Of a stretch of DNA of 64,000 nt, positions 49,896 through 57,560 are shown in pieces. The stretch is from GCA-2706205 sp964215955. Its GTDB lineage: Bacteria; Bdellovibrionota; Bacteriovoracia; Bacteriovoracales; Bacteriovoracaceae. Position 1 is the first letter of the stretch, and the number at the start of each line of letters is the position of its first letter. Under the pieces are notes generated by a model. That model was not told where the DNA came from. It ran no database searches and was given only the letters and a program-made list of their open reading frames with translations. The stretch lies in the NCBI GenBank assembly GCA_964215955.1, contig CAXPDR010000018.1, positions 124,001 to 188,000 of the forward strand, in the 5' to 3' direction. A program made the position numbers and the translations under genes.

Positions 49896-50907
49896 AATAA
49901 TGCTTATAAATTAATTTTCTTAGTTCATTATATTCAGGATTTCTAAGGAAAATTCTCTTTAATTTTTCCATAGCAAATCCTATATACTTTAGATATCTGA
50001 TATCTTTTCTTTTATTGTATATATACGAAAAGCTTCCGATGGCCTTAAAAACTCTTTGAATGGCCATCTCATCGTATAATTTACTAAATTTTTGAAAATC
50101 TGATTGATCATTTATGATACTTTTCAAGCGTTCAAAATAATAAACTTTTAACTCTTCTCTCGTCTGATCATCCAGTTCGTAATAACAATCTTCTAATAAT
50201 GATACCAGATCGTATTGAGGTAAACCCCACCTCGCATCTTGGAAATCAATAACAATAAATTCATCTTTCTTCACCATGATGTTTCGACTATGAAAATCTC
50301 TATGTGTTAAAACCATATTATCTTGGGTTAAATTATGATGAATTTTTTGGAATTCATCATATATTTTCTTTTCTAAGGTTTCATCATCAACTTCTAAAAA
50401 TAATTTTAGAAAATATTTTAAAGTAAAGTTTAACTCAAAGTTAAATTTTTCCATGTCAAAAGTTTCAGTGATACTTCCATTTTTGTTGATTGCATTTTTG
50501 TCTATAGAATGAACTTTTAAAAGCTCATCTAAAATCTTTGTATATACTGATAATTCGTTTTCTCTTGATTCAATTGTCGCAAGATAATTAAGTAAAGTTA
50601 CGTTCCCCAGGTCTTCCTCTAAGATAAAACCTTTTTTTTCTTTCGAGTCAAAAATTCTTGGTACCCTTACTCCCTTATTAGTCAAAAACTTTTGCACATT
50701 TACAAAGGAGTTGTTTCCTATTTCTGTTGGGTTATCTAAACATACAACATAAGTCTCAACATCAGTAAAAAGTCTATAATAACGTCTAGTTGATGCATCA
50801 CCCGTAAGTTTTTCTACGTTTTCTATTTTACAAGAAATGTTTAGTTTGCCACAGCTTTTCAAAAACAATTCTTCTATTAAAAGTTGTTCCGATTGTTCCG
50901 GTTTCAT
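49885..50907 (-). CDS. amgK: AmgK-like aminoglycoside phosphotransferase-fold sugar kinase
   Basis: A 340-residue APH-fold kinase. LTGDASTRRYYRL (34-46) matches the AmgK nucleotide-binding start. The catalytic loop HRDFHSRN (202-209, Asp204, Asn209) and the metal motif DFQDARWGLPQYDLVSLLED (221-240) are both textbook for AmgK. It phosphorylates the anomeric hydroxyl of MurNAc or GlcNAc. Together with MurU it bypasses de novo MurNAc synthesis. It lies 3 bp after an M48-like lipoprotein gene. In a predator this would salvage prey cell-wall sugar, but ordinary recycling of its own wall explains it equally. Confidence 0.87.
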   Translation of the reverse strand: MKPEQSEQLLIEELFLKSCGKLNISCKIENVEKLTGDASTRRYYRLFTDVETYVVCLDNPTEIGNNSFVNVQKFLTNKGVRVPRIFDSKEKKGFILEEDLGNVTLLNYLATIESRENELSVYTKILDELLKVHSIDKNAINKNGSITETFDMEKFNFELNFTLKYFLKLFLEVDDETLEKKIYDEFQKIHHNLTQDNMVLTHRDFHSRNIMVKKDEFIVIDFQDARWGLPQYDLVSLLEDCYYELDDQTREELKVYYFERLKSIINDQSDFQKFSKLYDEMAIQRVFKAIGSFSYIYNKRKDIRYLKYIGFAMEKLKRIFLRNPEYNELRKLIYKHYYES

Positions 50908-50910
50908 AAA

Positions 50911-51690
50911 TTATCCCTTAACACTTCTCAAAAAAGTATAAAATTTTCTTGATGAGCCTCTAAAGACTTTAGATCTATTTTGAGACTGCGTTTCAATTAG
51001 AAATGCTTTAAATAAAGCTTCTTCTCTTGAAATAGATCGTATATCACCTAATTGAAGGGTGAAATCAATCGAGTTTCTATTTTTTATTTGAAGCCATGTC
51101 AAATAAGTATCAGTATCATTATTTGTTCTTTTTAAAACATAGTATGCCCATTTATGAATTTCGCTTTTGTCATTAGTTGGCAGCCTGAGCATGGCCAGCA
51201 TTCTTTCAATTGATAAATCTCTCGTTGGTATAATAATAGACTTTTTGTAAAGTTTCTTTTCTGCTCTTATTAATTCATATGCAAGAACACAATGAAGAAC
51301 AAGCTCTGATTTAATATACTTTCTCATTAAACCACTAGAAAAAAAGAATTTATTACCAGGTAATGAAAAATGGAAAGGAGTTGAAGACTTTACCAGATAA
51401 AACTCTGGAGATTCCTTTTCTTTAAAAAAAAGCTCATTATTGTCTCTAATTGTATTTACAAGTGCTATTAAATATTTTTCATTTGCACCAGTAACCTTAT
51501 ACACTATATTTTTATTTTGCTTTATAAAAATATCTTTTAAACTTTCTAGCTGATTTATAAAGTCTTCATCTCTATATTCTTTATAGCCATCAAGTGAAAT
51601 CTCTTTGTCTTTTTCATTACCAAAAATTCTCAGTTCTTTTAATTGAGCACAGGAGGTAAATATCAATGTCATTAGTAATATATATTTCAT
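50911..51690 (-). CDS. Lipoprotein with M48-like fold and lost zinc motif
   Basis: A 259-residue lipoprotein with lipobox IFTSC (Cys14). Residues about 95-145 follow the pattern of M48 (BepA/LoiP-type) proteases. PFHFSLPGNKFFFSSGLMRK corresponds to the NAFxLPGGxIxVxxGLL strand-helix, and LVLHCVLAYELIRAEKK corresponds to the HELxH helix. The zinc motif is changed to YELIR (138-142): both His are gone and only Glu139 remains. It should not be a zinc protease. There is no ribosome site; the ATG directly follows the T-run of a terminator. It sits 3 bp before amgK, so it may organise or chaperone an envelope step of cell-wall salvage. Confidence 0.6.
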   Translation of the reverse strand: MKYILLMTLIFTSCAQLKELRIFGNEKDKEISLDGYKEYRDEDFINQLESLKDIFIKQNKNIVYKVTGANEKYLIALVNTIRDNNELFFKEKESPEFYLVKSSTPFHFSLPGNKFFFSSGLMRKYIKSELVLHCVLAYELIRAEKKLYKKSIIIPTRDLSIERMLAMLRLPTNDKSEIHKWAYYVLKRTNNDTDTYLTWLQIKNRNSIDFTLQLGDIRSISREEALFKAFLIETQSQNRSKVFRGSSRKFYTFLRSVKG

Positions 51691-51717
51691 AAAAAAAAAG
51701 CAGGCATAAAGCCTGCT
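51691..51717 (-). terminator. Rho-independent terminator of the LysM gene, abutting the next ATG
   Basis: On the minus strand AGCAGGC (51717-51711), loop TTTAT, GCCTGCT (51705-51699), then T to 51691. It ends the LysM lipoprotein transcript. The T-run touches the ATG of the next gene (51690), leaving no room for a ribosome site. Confidence 0.9.
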
Positions 51718-51748
51718 CCCAGAGTTTTTTATATTTTAATATCTTGTC

Positions 51749-52471
51749 CTATTCGTTGGCAACACCTCTACTCTCAATATTTGGAGTGTAGATTGTAAAT
51801 CCAGCAAAGATCTTATTTGGATTTTTAATTAATGGAGTGTTATTTTGCCAAATATTTTTCCAATAAGCATTTGTTCCATAAGTATCTCTAGAAATTGTTC
51901 CTAGTGTATCTCCTACTTTTATTAAATAAGGATTTCCTTCTGGACTCCACTCAAACTTCTGAGCTGGCATTGGATATTGAAGTCTTGTTCCAGCAGAGAT
52001 AATAAAACCACCATTTAGTGTTGACGAGTTTGCTCTCGCTAAATCTCTCCATTTGGAATAATCACCATATATTTTAAATGCGATAAGCATTAAAGTTTCA
52101 CCTTTTTCAACTGTATGCCATCCCATTTCAGAATTATCAATTTGTACAGGTTGTGGAGCTGTTTCGGCTATCGTTTCAGTTGGCTCTTCAGTAAAGTCAT
52201 CAGACATTTCCGAACTCATATCTCCTGCTTCTTCAGAACCACTAGCATCAGCAAAGTCGCCACCGGAATCTTCCTTGAGTGAAGTATCTTCAGCAAACTC
52301 ATCATCAGTAAACTCGTCATCAATACCTAAATCGTCTTCAAAGTCCTCAGAGAATTCACCACCGTCAGCTAGCTCAGTTCCTGCTTCAGATTCCTCTGCG
52401 TTATTTGCAGACTTTGATCCCGAACAAGCTATCAAACTAAACATTAGTAAAATTGATAATAAAAATTTCAT
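51749..52471 (-). CDS. LysM-domain lipoprotein
   Basis: A 240-residue lipoprotein with lipobox SLIAC (Cys16). A long acidic linker (about 20-110, Glu/Asp/Ser-rich) leads to two LysM peptidoglycan-binding domains: WHTVEKGETLMLIAFKIYGD (about 117-165) and YLIKVGDTLGTISRDTYGTN (about 180-230). It probably bridges the outer membrane and the cell wall. Its promoter region has a perfect GCCGATAA box, suggesting sigma-28 control. GAGGAG precedes the ATG. A terminator follows directly. Confidence 0.9.
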   Translation of the reverse strand: MKFLLSILLMFSLIACSGSKSANNAEESEAGTELADGGEFSEDFEDDLGIDDEFTDDEFAEDTSLKEDSGGDFADASGSEEAGDMSSEMSDDFTEEPTETIAETAPQPVQIDNSEMGWHTVEKGETLMLIAFKIYGDYSKWRDLARANSSTLNGGFIISAGTRLQYPMPAQKFEWSPEGNPYLIKVGDTLGTISRDTYGTNAYWKNIWQNNTPLIKNPNKIFAGFTIYTPNIESRGVANE

Positions 52472-52520
52472 ATAAAACTCCTCTTGTGCTAATACAAGTA
52501 TAACTTAATCCGTTAAACTT

Positions 52521-52528
52521 ATCGGCTA
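52521..52528 (-). promoter_or_regulatory. Sigma-28-like -10 box of the LysM gene
   Basis: Minus-strand GCCGATAA (52528-52521) is a perfect match to the FliA -10 element, 49 bp before the start codon at 52471. The -35 region at the expected distance (TTATGTAA) matches only 4 of 8. It also forms a near-palindrome with TCCGTTAA (52511-52518) on the other strand. Confidence 0.4.
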
Positions 52529-52563
52529 GGCAAAGTTTTACATAAAAAGATTTGAAGTTTTAT

Positions 52564-53238
52564 TTAGTAATGGAAAAACATTTCCTGTTGATCAATTGAC
52601 TCATGTATTCTTGTAACCAATCTATCAAAATGCTCTTCATTTTCTAGAAAGTCTAGATCATCAGTTTCAACGATTAGAGACTTACCAAGATTGTAATTCT
52701 CATACCACTCGTTATAATAACCATTTAACTTAGTAAGGTAATCTACAGGAATTGATTGCTCATAATCTCTTCCTCTTAGTTTAATTCTTTCAACTAACTT
52801 AGGAACAGATCTCTTTAGAAAAATCATAAGAGATGGTGGATTTAAATAATTAATCATTGACTCATACAAAGTGCAGTAAGTTTCATAGTCTCTTTGATCC
52901 AAGTCCCCTTGTTCAAATAGGGCCCTTGCAAAAATATTTGCATCTTCATAGATTGATCTATCTTGAATAGCTGAACCTGCGCCACTTTCAATAATTTTAT
53001 GAGTATTAAACCTGTGATTCAAAAAATATACCTGAAGGGGAAAGCTCCAACGTGACATATTTTCATAAAAATCAGCAAGATATGGATTGTCTTGAACTGA
53101 TTCAAAATGAGGTTTCCAATTTAATCTTTCAGAAAGTTTTTTTGTAAGTGTAGTTTTACCACTTCCAATATTTCCTGCAACAACTACAAACATCTTATTT
53201 GAACCACTAGATAGCTTATCATATGCATCCAAAACCAT
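52564..53238 (-). CDS. Deoxynucleoside kinase
   Basis: A 224-residue kinase of the dNK/dGK/dCK family that phosphorylates deoxynucleosides for salvage. It has the P-loop GNIGSGKTT (22-30), the DRS motif (AIQDRSIYEDANIFA) with substrate-sensing Glu, the lid RIKLRGRDYEQ, and PYLADFYENMSRW which contacts the base. Substrate range cannot be read from the sequence. GGGGGA precedes the ATG. It lies 92 bp upstream of the LysM gene on the same strand. Confidence 0.93.
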   Translation of the reverse strand: MVLDAYDKLSSGSNKMFVVVAGNIGSGKTTLTKKLSERLNWKPHFESVQDNPYLADFYENMSRWSFPLQVYFLNHRFNTHKIIESGAGSAIQDRSIYEDANIFARALFEQGDLDQRDYETYCTLYESMINYLNPPSLMIFLKRSVPKLVERIKLRGRDYEQSIPVDYLTKLNGYYNEWYENYNLGKSLIVETDDLDFLENEEHFDRLVTRIHESIDQQEMFFHY

Positions 53239-53374
53239 TTATTCCCCCAATATCTTGTGTGGTTTGTTCGTACCAAATGTTGAGCTAATGAGTCAAATGA
53301 TGGATTGTAAAAATTTAATTTTGTATTTATTTAAGATAGTTTACCTATTGCCTTGCCTTCTATAAAATAACCTT

Positions 53375-54358
53375 ATGCTAAATAAATTTAAATTAAGTTT
53401 GATTTTTTTATTGATATGCGCTGCACAGGCCGGGGCACAAGATCTAATGAGTGATGTGTCAACTAATCTCACTTTAGAAAATGAACAATCCAAATTTAGT
53501 GAGAAGATCACAACCATATCGAGATCGGGAAAGATTTTTATTCTGACTAATAGTAACCAAATAATGGGAAAAGGTGACTTTATCACCGTTTTACTTAAAG
53601 ATGGTGGCCCTGTCGCAAGAGCTGTTGTTGCTAAAACTCATCAAGGCCGTACAGGAATTAAAGTTCTAAAAGTATATTCTTTGAGTAGATGGAATCAAAT
53701 TCGTAAAGATATGGATGTCGATATAATTAGAGGAGATGACGCTTTTTTATTTAGAAAAGTTGAAGAGAAGAAAGAAGAAGTCGTTGAAGAAGAAAAAATT
53801 GAATCAGAAGAAGATCTATTTAACGAAAAAGAAATTGTAGAAGAAGACCTATCTGATTTTTACAAAGACAACAGATTAATTAAGCCTGACAATCTTGTAA
53901 CAGTTGGTTGGAATAATTTTGTTTTCACTGATCTAGTAGATAATAGTGAGATTTCTGCCAACCAATGGAATATTGCTTGGGCCTATCAATTTAGTGACAA
54001 TTATTGGGTCGAAGGACTTTTTGGAAATGCCACAGTTGATAGCTATCCAGCTCAAGGTTCTTCAACATCGATTACAAATCTTACAGTTAGGCTTAAGTAT
54101 ACTTTTAAGTTACCACTATACTCATACTTAAAACCTTATATTGGATTTCAAACTTATAGCGTATCCTCGCCTGATGCTGGAATTGTCGTTTCTGGGGACA
54201 CAGATACAGCGGAAAAAGAAACTGAAACCATAGACAGTCTCGAGGAGTCTGGTGTAGTACTAGGGGCAACATTTTATAGAAGATTAGTTCCTGGTTGGTT
54301 TTTAAAATTAAACCTTGGAACTGATATTGTTAATCTAGGAATTGGTATTGAATTTTAA
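53375..54358 (+). CDS. Outer-membrane beta-barrel protein with acidic linker
   Basis: A 327-residue exported protein with a signal peptide (about 1-22, QAGAQ). Residues 30-125 form a compact strand-rich domain (KIFILTNSNQIMGKGDFITV, then RTGIKVLKVYSLSRW). A Glu-rich linker (about 128-165) follows. The rest is barrel-like, ending in the strand GWFLKLNLGTDIVNLGIGIEF (a 21-residue end region) with C-terminal Phe. The first domain may lie in the periplasm. No family identified. It is first in a run with the LptM-like gene and folK. Confidence 0.7.
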   Translation: MLNKFKLSLIFLLICAAQAGAQDLMSDVSTNLTLENEQSKFSEKITTISRSGKIFILTNSNQIMGKGDFITVLLKDGGPVARAVVAKTHQGRTGIKVLKVYSLSRWNQIRKDMDVDIIRGDDAFLFRKVEEKKEEVVEEEKIESEEDLFNEKEIVEEDLSDFYKDNRLIKPDNLVTVGWNNFVFTDLVDNSEISANQWNIAWAYQFSDNYWVEGLFGNATVDSYPAQGSSTSITNLTVRLKYTFKLPLYSYLKPYIGFQTYSVSSPDAGIVVSGDTDTAEKETETIDSLEESGVVLGATFYRRLVPGWFLKLNLGTDIVNLGIGIEF

Positions 54359-54491
54359 AATTCTTCTTATCGCATTTATTATTTCAAGTTGTGGCTTAAA
54401 AACAAAGCCAAAGCCACCTAAAGCTTCTATACCAAGTATATTAGAACAGAACACACTCAAAGTTGAAAAAAAAGAAAAGAAGAAAAAATAA
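54348..54491 (+). CDS. LptM-like very small lipoprotein
   Basis: A 47-residue gene. It starts with TTG at 54348, overlapping the preceding stop region, and its own stop (54489-54491) touches the folK ATG at 54492. The product has a short hydrophobic stretch (FKILLIAFIISSC) with Cys15 as lipid site. Then CGLKTKPKPPK follows, which resembles the CGxKGPLYxP start of LptM (YifL), a tiny lipoprotein that helps mature the LPS transporter LptDE. The tail is Lys/Glu-rich. The frame is open over all 47 codons. The similarity is short and the call tentative. Confidence 0.55.
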   Translation: MNFKILLIAFIISSCGLKTKPKPPKASIPSILEQNTLKVEKKEKKKK

Positions 54492-54953
54492 ATGCTTATT
54501 CTCTCAACTGGATCAAACTTAGATAATAAGCTCGAATATCTCAAACAAGCTAAACAGATTTTATCCAAACATTTTCAATTTAAAGCTGAAAGTAAAATAT
54601 TTACCTCAAAAGCTGTAGATTATTTAAATCAACCCGACTTTCTAAACCAGATTCTAGAGTTCGAGCTTCCCAAAGAATCTCCTGACCATGTCATGAAAAC
54701 CATTCTAGATATTGAAAAAAGCTTAGGCAGAGTTAGAAATATTTCAAAGGGTCCAAGAACAATTGATATAGATATAATCTTTTGGGGGACAAAAAACTTT
54801 AACACTAAATACGTGACTATTCCTCATCCATCTTGGCACCTAAGAAGCTTTATAGCACTTCCAATCAGGCAAATACCTTATTTTGAGATCATAAGAAAAA
54901 ATTTCGATTTTCCACAAAGTTTTGACAATTCTGCTCGTGAATTAATTGTTTAG
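54492..54953 (+). CDS. folK: 6-hydroxymethyl-7,8-dihydropterin pyrophosphokinase (HPPK)
   Basis: A 153-residue enzyme of folate synthesis that transfers pyrophosphate from ATP to the pterin. The order of motifs is right: GSNLDNKLEYLKQA, FLNQILEF and GPRTIDIDIIFWG with the two Mg-binding Asp. IPHPSWHLRSFIALP gives the HPxxxxRxF(A/V)L pterin-site block. Its ATG directly follows the stop of the small lipoprotein gene. Confidence 0.93.
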   Translation: MLILSTGSNLDNKLEYLKQAKQILSKHFQFKAESKIFTSKAVDYLNQPDFLNQILEFELPKESPDHVMKTILDIEKSLGRVRNISKGPRTIDIDIIFWGTKNFNTKYVTIPHPSWHLRSFIALPIRQIPYFEIIRKNFDFPQSFDNSARELIV

Positions 54954-55099
54954 TTTTAACGCTAACAATCAGATTAATAACCATGCTAGAATTAGGTCTC
55001 TAGAATTATGCATTTTGAAAAAATTAGGGTACTAATATTAAGAAAAATTAACAAATGTTATTTTTTTAAATAAATTTTATATAATTGAAGGAGTAAACA

Positions 55100-55888
55100 A
55101 TGAACATTTTTGTTTGTGTTAAACAGGTTCCAGATACGGAAACTAAAGTTCAACCAAATGGTGATGGGACATTTATCGAAACAAGTGCGATTAAATGGAT
55201 CATGAATCCTTACGACGAATTTGCAGTAGAGCAGGCTTTACTTGTTAAAGCAGCCAATGCAGGATCAACAGTTACAGTAGTAAGAGTTGGTGGTGTTAAA
55301 GACACTGAAGCCCTAAGAACTGCAATGGCCATGGGTGCTGACGATGCAATTCTTGTTGAAGCAGATGATAATCTTGATTCATACTCTATTGCTAAAGCCC
55401 TTAAAGGAGCTATTGATAAGTCTGGTAAATCAGCTGATCTTGTTCTTTGTGGAAAGCAAGCAATCGATGATGACTGTCTTCAAGTTCCTCAAATTTTAGC
55501 TACTATGATGGATCTTCCGTCTGTGTCCGTAATTGTTGGTTTTGAACAAAATGGTGAAGCCATCACAGTTAAAAGAGAAATTGAAGGTGGAGCATTAGAA
55601 GTTTATGAATTAAACACACCATGTGTTCTTGCAACAAATAAAGGAATCAATACTCCGAGATACGCATCTCTTCCTGGAATCATGAAAGCTAAGAGAAAAC
55701 CGATGCAACAACTTAGTCTTGCTGATGTTGGTGTTTCTGCTGACGACAGAAGAGTTGTTTATTCAGACTTCCAACTACCTCCTGAAAAACCTGCAGGTAA
55801 GAAATTTGATGCAATGGATGAGGCACAACAACAATCAGTAGTTGCTGAAGTTGTTGGATTATTAAGAACAGAAGCAAAGGTAATTTAG
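55100..55888 (+). CDS. etfB: Electron transfer flavoprotein beta subunit
   Basis: A 262-residue beta subunit of ETF, which shuttles electrons from acyl-CoA and other dehydrogenases to the quinone pool. It opens with MNIFVCVKQVPDTETKVQPN and contains LVLCGKQAIDDDCLQVPQIL and the AMP-site region, as usual. GAAGGAG precedes the ATG. It lies 2 bp before etfA. No ETF:quinone oxidoreductase is present in the window. Confidence 0.96.
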   Translation: MNIFVCVKQVPDTETKVQPNGDGTFIETSAIKWIMNPYDEFAVEQALLVKAANAGSTVTVVRVGGVKDTEALRTAMAMGADDAILVEADDNLDSYSIAKALKGAIDKSGKSADLVLCGKQAIDDDCLQVPQILATMMDLPSVSVIVGFEQNGEAITVKREIEGGALEVYELNTPCVLATNKGINTPRYASLPGIMKAKRKPMQQLSLADVGVSADDRRVVYSDFQLPPEKPAGKKFDAMDEAQQQSVVAEVVGLLRTEAKVI

Positions 55889-55890
55889 AA

Positions 55891-56850
55891 ATGGCAAATG
55901 TATTAGTATTTTCTGAAACAAATAAAGGTAATGTAAAACCTGTTACTCTAGAAATTCTAGGGAAACTAGGTGGTCAAAATGTTGAGGTCGCTGTTATCGG
56001 TGATCTTGGTGATGATCAAGTAAAAGTTTTAGCAGAGCATGGTGCTGCAAAAGTTCACAAGCTTAAAGGTGACAACTTAGATAAGTACTCTCCTGAAGGT
56101 TATGCTAATGCTCTTCATGGATTTATTTCAGGTGGAAGTTATGACTATGTAATGACAGGTGCAACTTCTATGGCAAAAGATATGATTCCAAGATTAGCTA
56201 CTAAATTTGATGCTGGAATGGCATCAGACTGTGTTAACTTTCTTTTTGATGGAGACACTTTCGCTGGAACAAGACCTCTTTTCGCAGGTAAATGTTTAGC
56301 TAAAGTAAATCTTCAAGGACCAAAACCTCATTTTGTTACCGTTAGACCAAATGCTTTAGGTCTTCCAGATTCTACAACTGCAGCAGCAGGTGAAGCAGCA
56401 GATGCAAGTGTTGAAGCTGGTCAAATCAGAGCAACGATTAAAGAAATTATCGCTTCTGCCTCTGAGAAAGTTGATTTAACTGAAGCAAATATCATCGTAT
56501 CTGGTGGTAGAGCTATGAAAAACTCTGAGAACTTTGCTATCCTAAATGAAATGGCAGATGTTATTGGGGCAACAGTTGGTGCATCAAGAGCAGCTGTTGA
56601 TTCAGGTTATGCTGCACCAGATATGCAAGTAGGACAAACAGGTAAAACTGTTTCTCCTTCTCTATATATCGCTTGTGGTATTTCAGGTGCAATTCAACAC
56701 TTGGCGGGAATGAGAACATCTAAGGTTATTGTTGCTATCAATACTGATCCAGATGCTCCAATCTTCACTAAAGCAGATTACGGAATCGTTGGTGACCTTT
56801 TCAAGATTGTTCCAATCATGAAAGAAGAATTTAAAAAAATATTATCTTAA
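55891..56850 (+). CDS. etfA: Electron transfer flavoprotein alpha subunit
   Basis: A 319-residue ETF alpha subunit that binds FAD at its C-terminal domain. This is visible as IVSGGRAMKNSENF, then VGASRAAVDSGYAAPDMQVGQ, TGKTVSPSLYIACGISGAIQ and VIVAINTDPDAPIF. All are canonical. With EtfB it forms the heterodimer that would support fatty-acid, branched-chain and IcmF-linked acyl-CoA oxidation. A long hairpin, not an evident terminator, follows. Confidence 0.97.
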   Translation: MANVLVFSETNKGNVKPVTLEILGKLGGQNVEVAVIGDLGDDQVKVLAEHGAAKVHKLKGDNLDKYSPEGYANALHGFISGGSYDYVMTGATSMAKDMIPRLATKFDAGMASDCVNFLFDGDTFAGTRPLFAGKCLAKVNLQGPKPHFVTVRPNALGLPDSTTAAAGEAADASVEAGQIRATIKEIIASASEKVDLTEANIIVSGGRAMKNSENFAILNEMADVIGATVGASRAAVDSGYAAPDMQVGQTGKTVSPSLYIACGISGAIQHLAGMRTSKVIVAINTDPDAPIFTKADYGIVGDLFKIVPIMKEEFKKILS

Positions 56851-56857
56851 CATAAAT

Positions 56858-56931
56858 GGTTCCAGCACCCTTTCGGTTTAGCCTTGAGTCATAGCTCTGA
56901 CACTTAGCTAGACCAAAAGGTTGCTGGAACC
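56858..56931 (+). repeat. Long imperfect inverted repeat (hairpin) after etfA
   Basis: The arms at 56858-56882 and 56907-56931 are 25 bases each. The outer 10 bp (GGTTCCAGCA and TGCTGGAACC) pair perfectly; further in, CCTTT, GGT and TAGC pair with AAAGG, ACC and GCTA across single mismatches. A 24-base loop lies between. It is followed by CTTTCG rather than a T-run. It could end etfBA transcription with factor help, protect the 3' end, or control the acyltransferase whose ATG is only 12 bases downstream. Confidence 0.7.
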
Positions 56932-56943
56932 TTTCGATTACTC

Positions 56944-57558
56944 ATGAGAGAAAAGATTCTTGGCTTCATTGCATATTTACTAGTTCGTTTCATTGGAATG
57001 ACACTCAAGTACAAACTCCATTTCAACTCAAAAGAAGACGAAGAATATTTTTATAAGTGTTTTAATGAAAAGCAACCAACTCATGAATCAAAGTATCTTT
57101 TAGCTTTTTTCCATCAAGATGAACTCTGCCTTTTGAATTTCTTTAGAAATAGAAATATGTCCGTTCTAATTTCCATATCAAAAGACGGTGAAATAATGAA
57201 TAACGCTTCAAAGTGGCTTGGTTACAGATCAGTTAGAGGTTCATCCTCTAAAAAAGCCGTTTCCGGATTAATCGCCGCTATTAAAAAAGTAAAAACTGGA
57301 TTTAAAATGGCATTTGCAGTTGATGGACCAAGAGGCCCTATTTACAAGGTTAAAGATGGAATCTGTGCTGTTGCAAAGAAAACAGAAACGAACATTATTC
57401 CAGTGAGAGCCATTGCATCTAATGCTAAAATATTTGAAAAGTCCTGGAATAAAGCAAAGTTTCCTACCCCTTTTTCAAGAATTGACCTGCATTTTGCTCC
57501 TGCAAAAATATACGCCAAGGAAGAATTAGAAACGACCCTTCAGAATTTACCTCAGTAA
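56944..57558 (+). CDS. DUF374 lysophospholipid/lipid A acyltransferase-like protein
   Basis: A 204-residue protein with an N-terminal hydrophobic segment (about 5-22). It carries the DUF374 motifs: LLAFFHQDELCL (a FWH-like H-x4-D/E catalytic motif), SISKDGEIMN, YRSVRGSSSKKA and FAVDGPRGPIYKVKDG. Family members are thought to move acyl chains in lipid A or phospholipid synthesis at the inner membrane. No ribosome site is visible ahead of the ATG; it lies just after the long hairpin. It converges with the MCP gene, 2 bp apart. Confidence 0.82.
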   Translation: MREKILGFIAYLLVRFIGMTLKYKLHFNSKEDEEYFYKCFNEKQPTHESKYLLAFFHQDELCLLNFFRNRNMSVLISISKDGEIMNNASKWLGYRSVRGSSSKKAVSGLIAAIKKVKTGFKMAFAVDGPRGPIYKVKDGICAVAKKTETNIIPVRAIASNAKIFEKSWNKAKFPTPFSRIDLHFAPAKIYAKEELETTLQNLPQ

Positions 57559-57560
57559 AA

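Noticed and set aside
52275..52475. Ser-rich frame antisense to the LysM lipoprotein
   Set aside because: It mirrors the acidic linker codons of the real gene and has no ribosome site.
55080..55085. TATAAT box before etfB
   Set aside because: A transcript from it would start inside the ribosome site of etfB, so it is unlikely to be the promoter.
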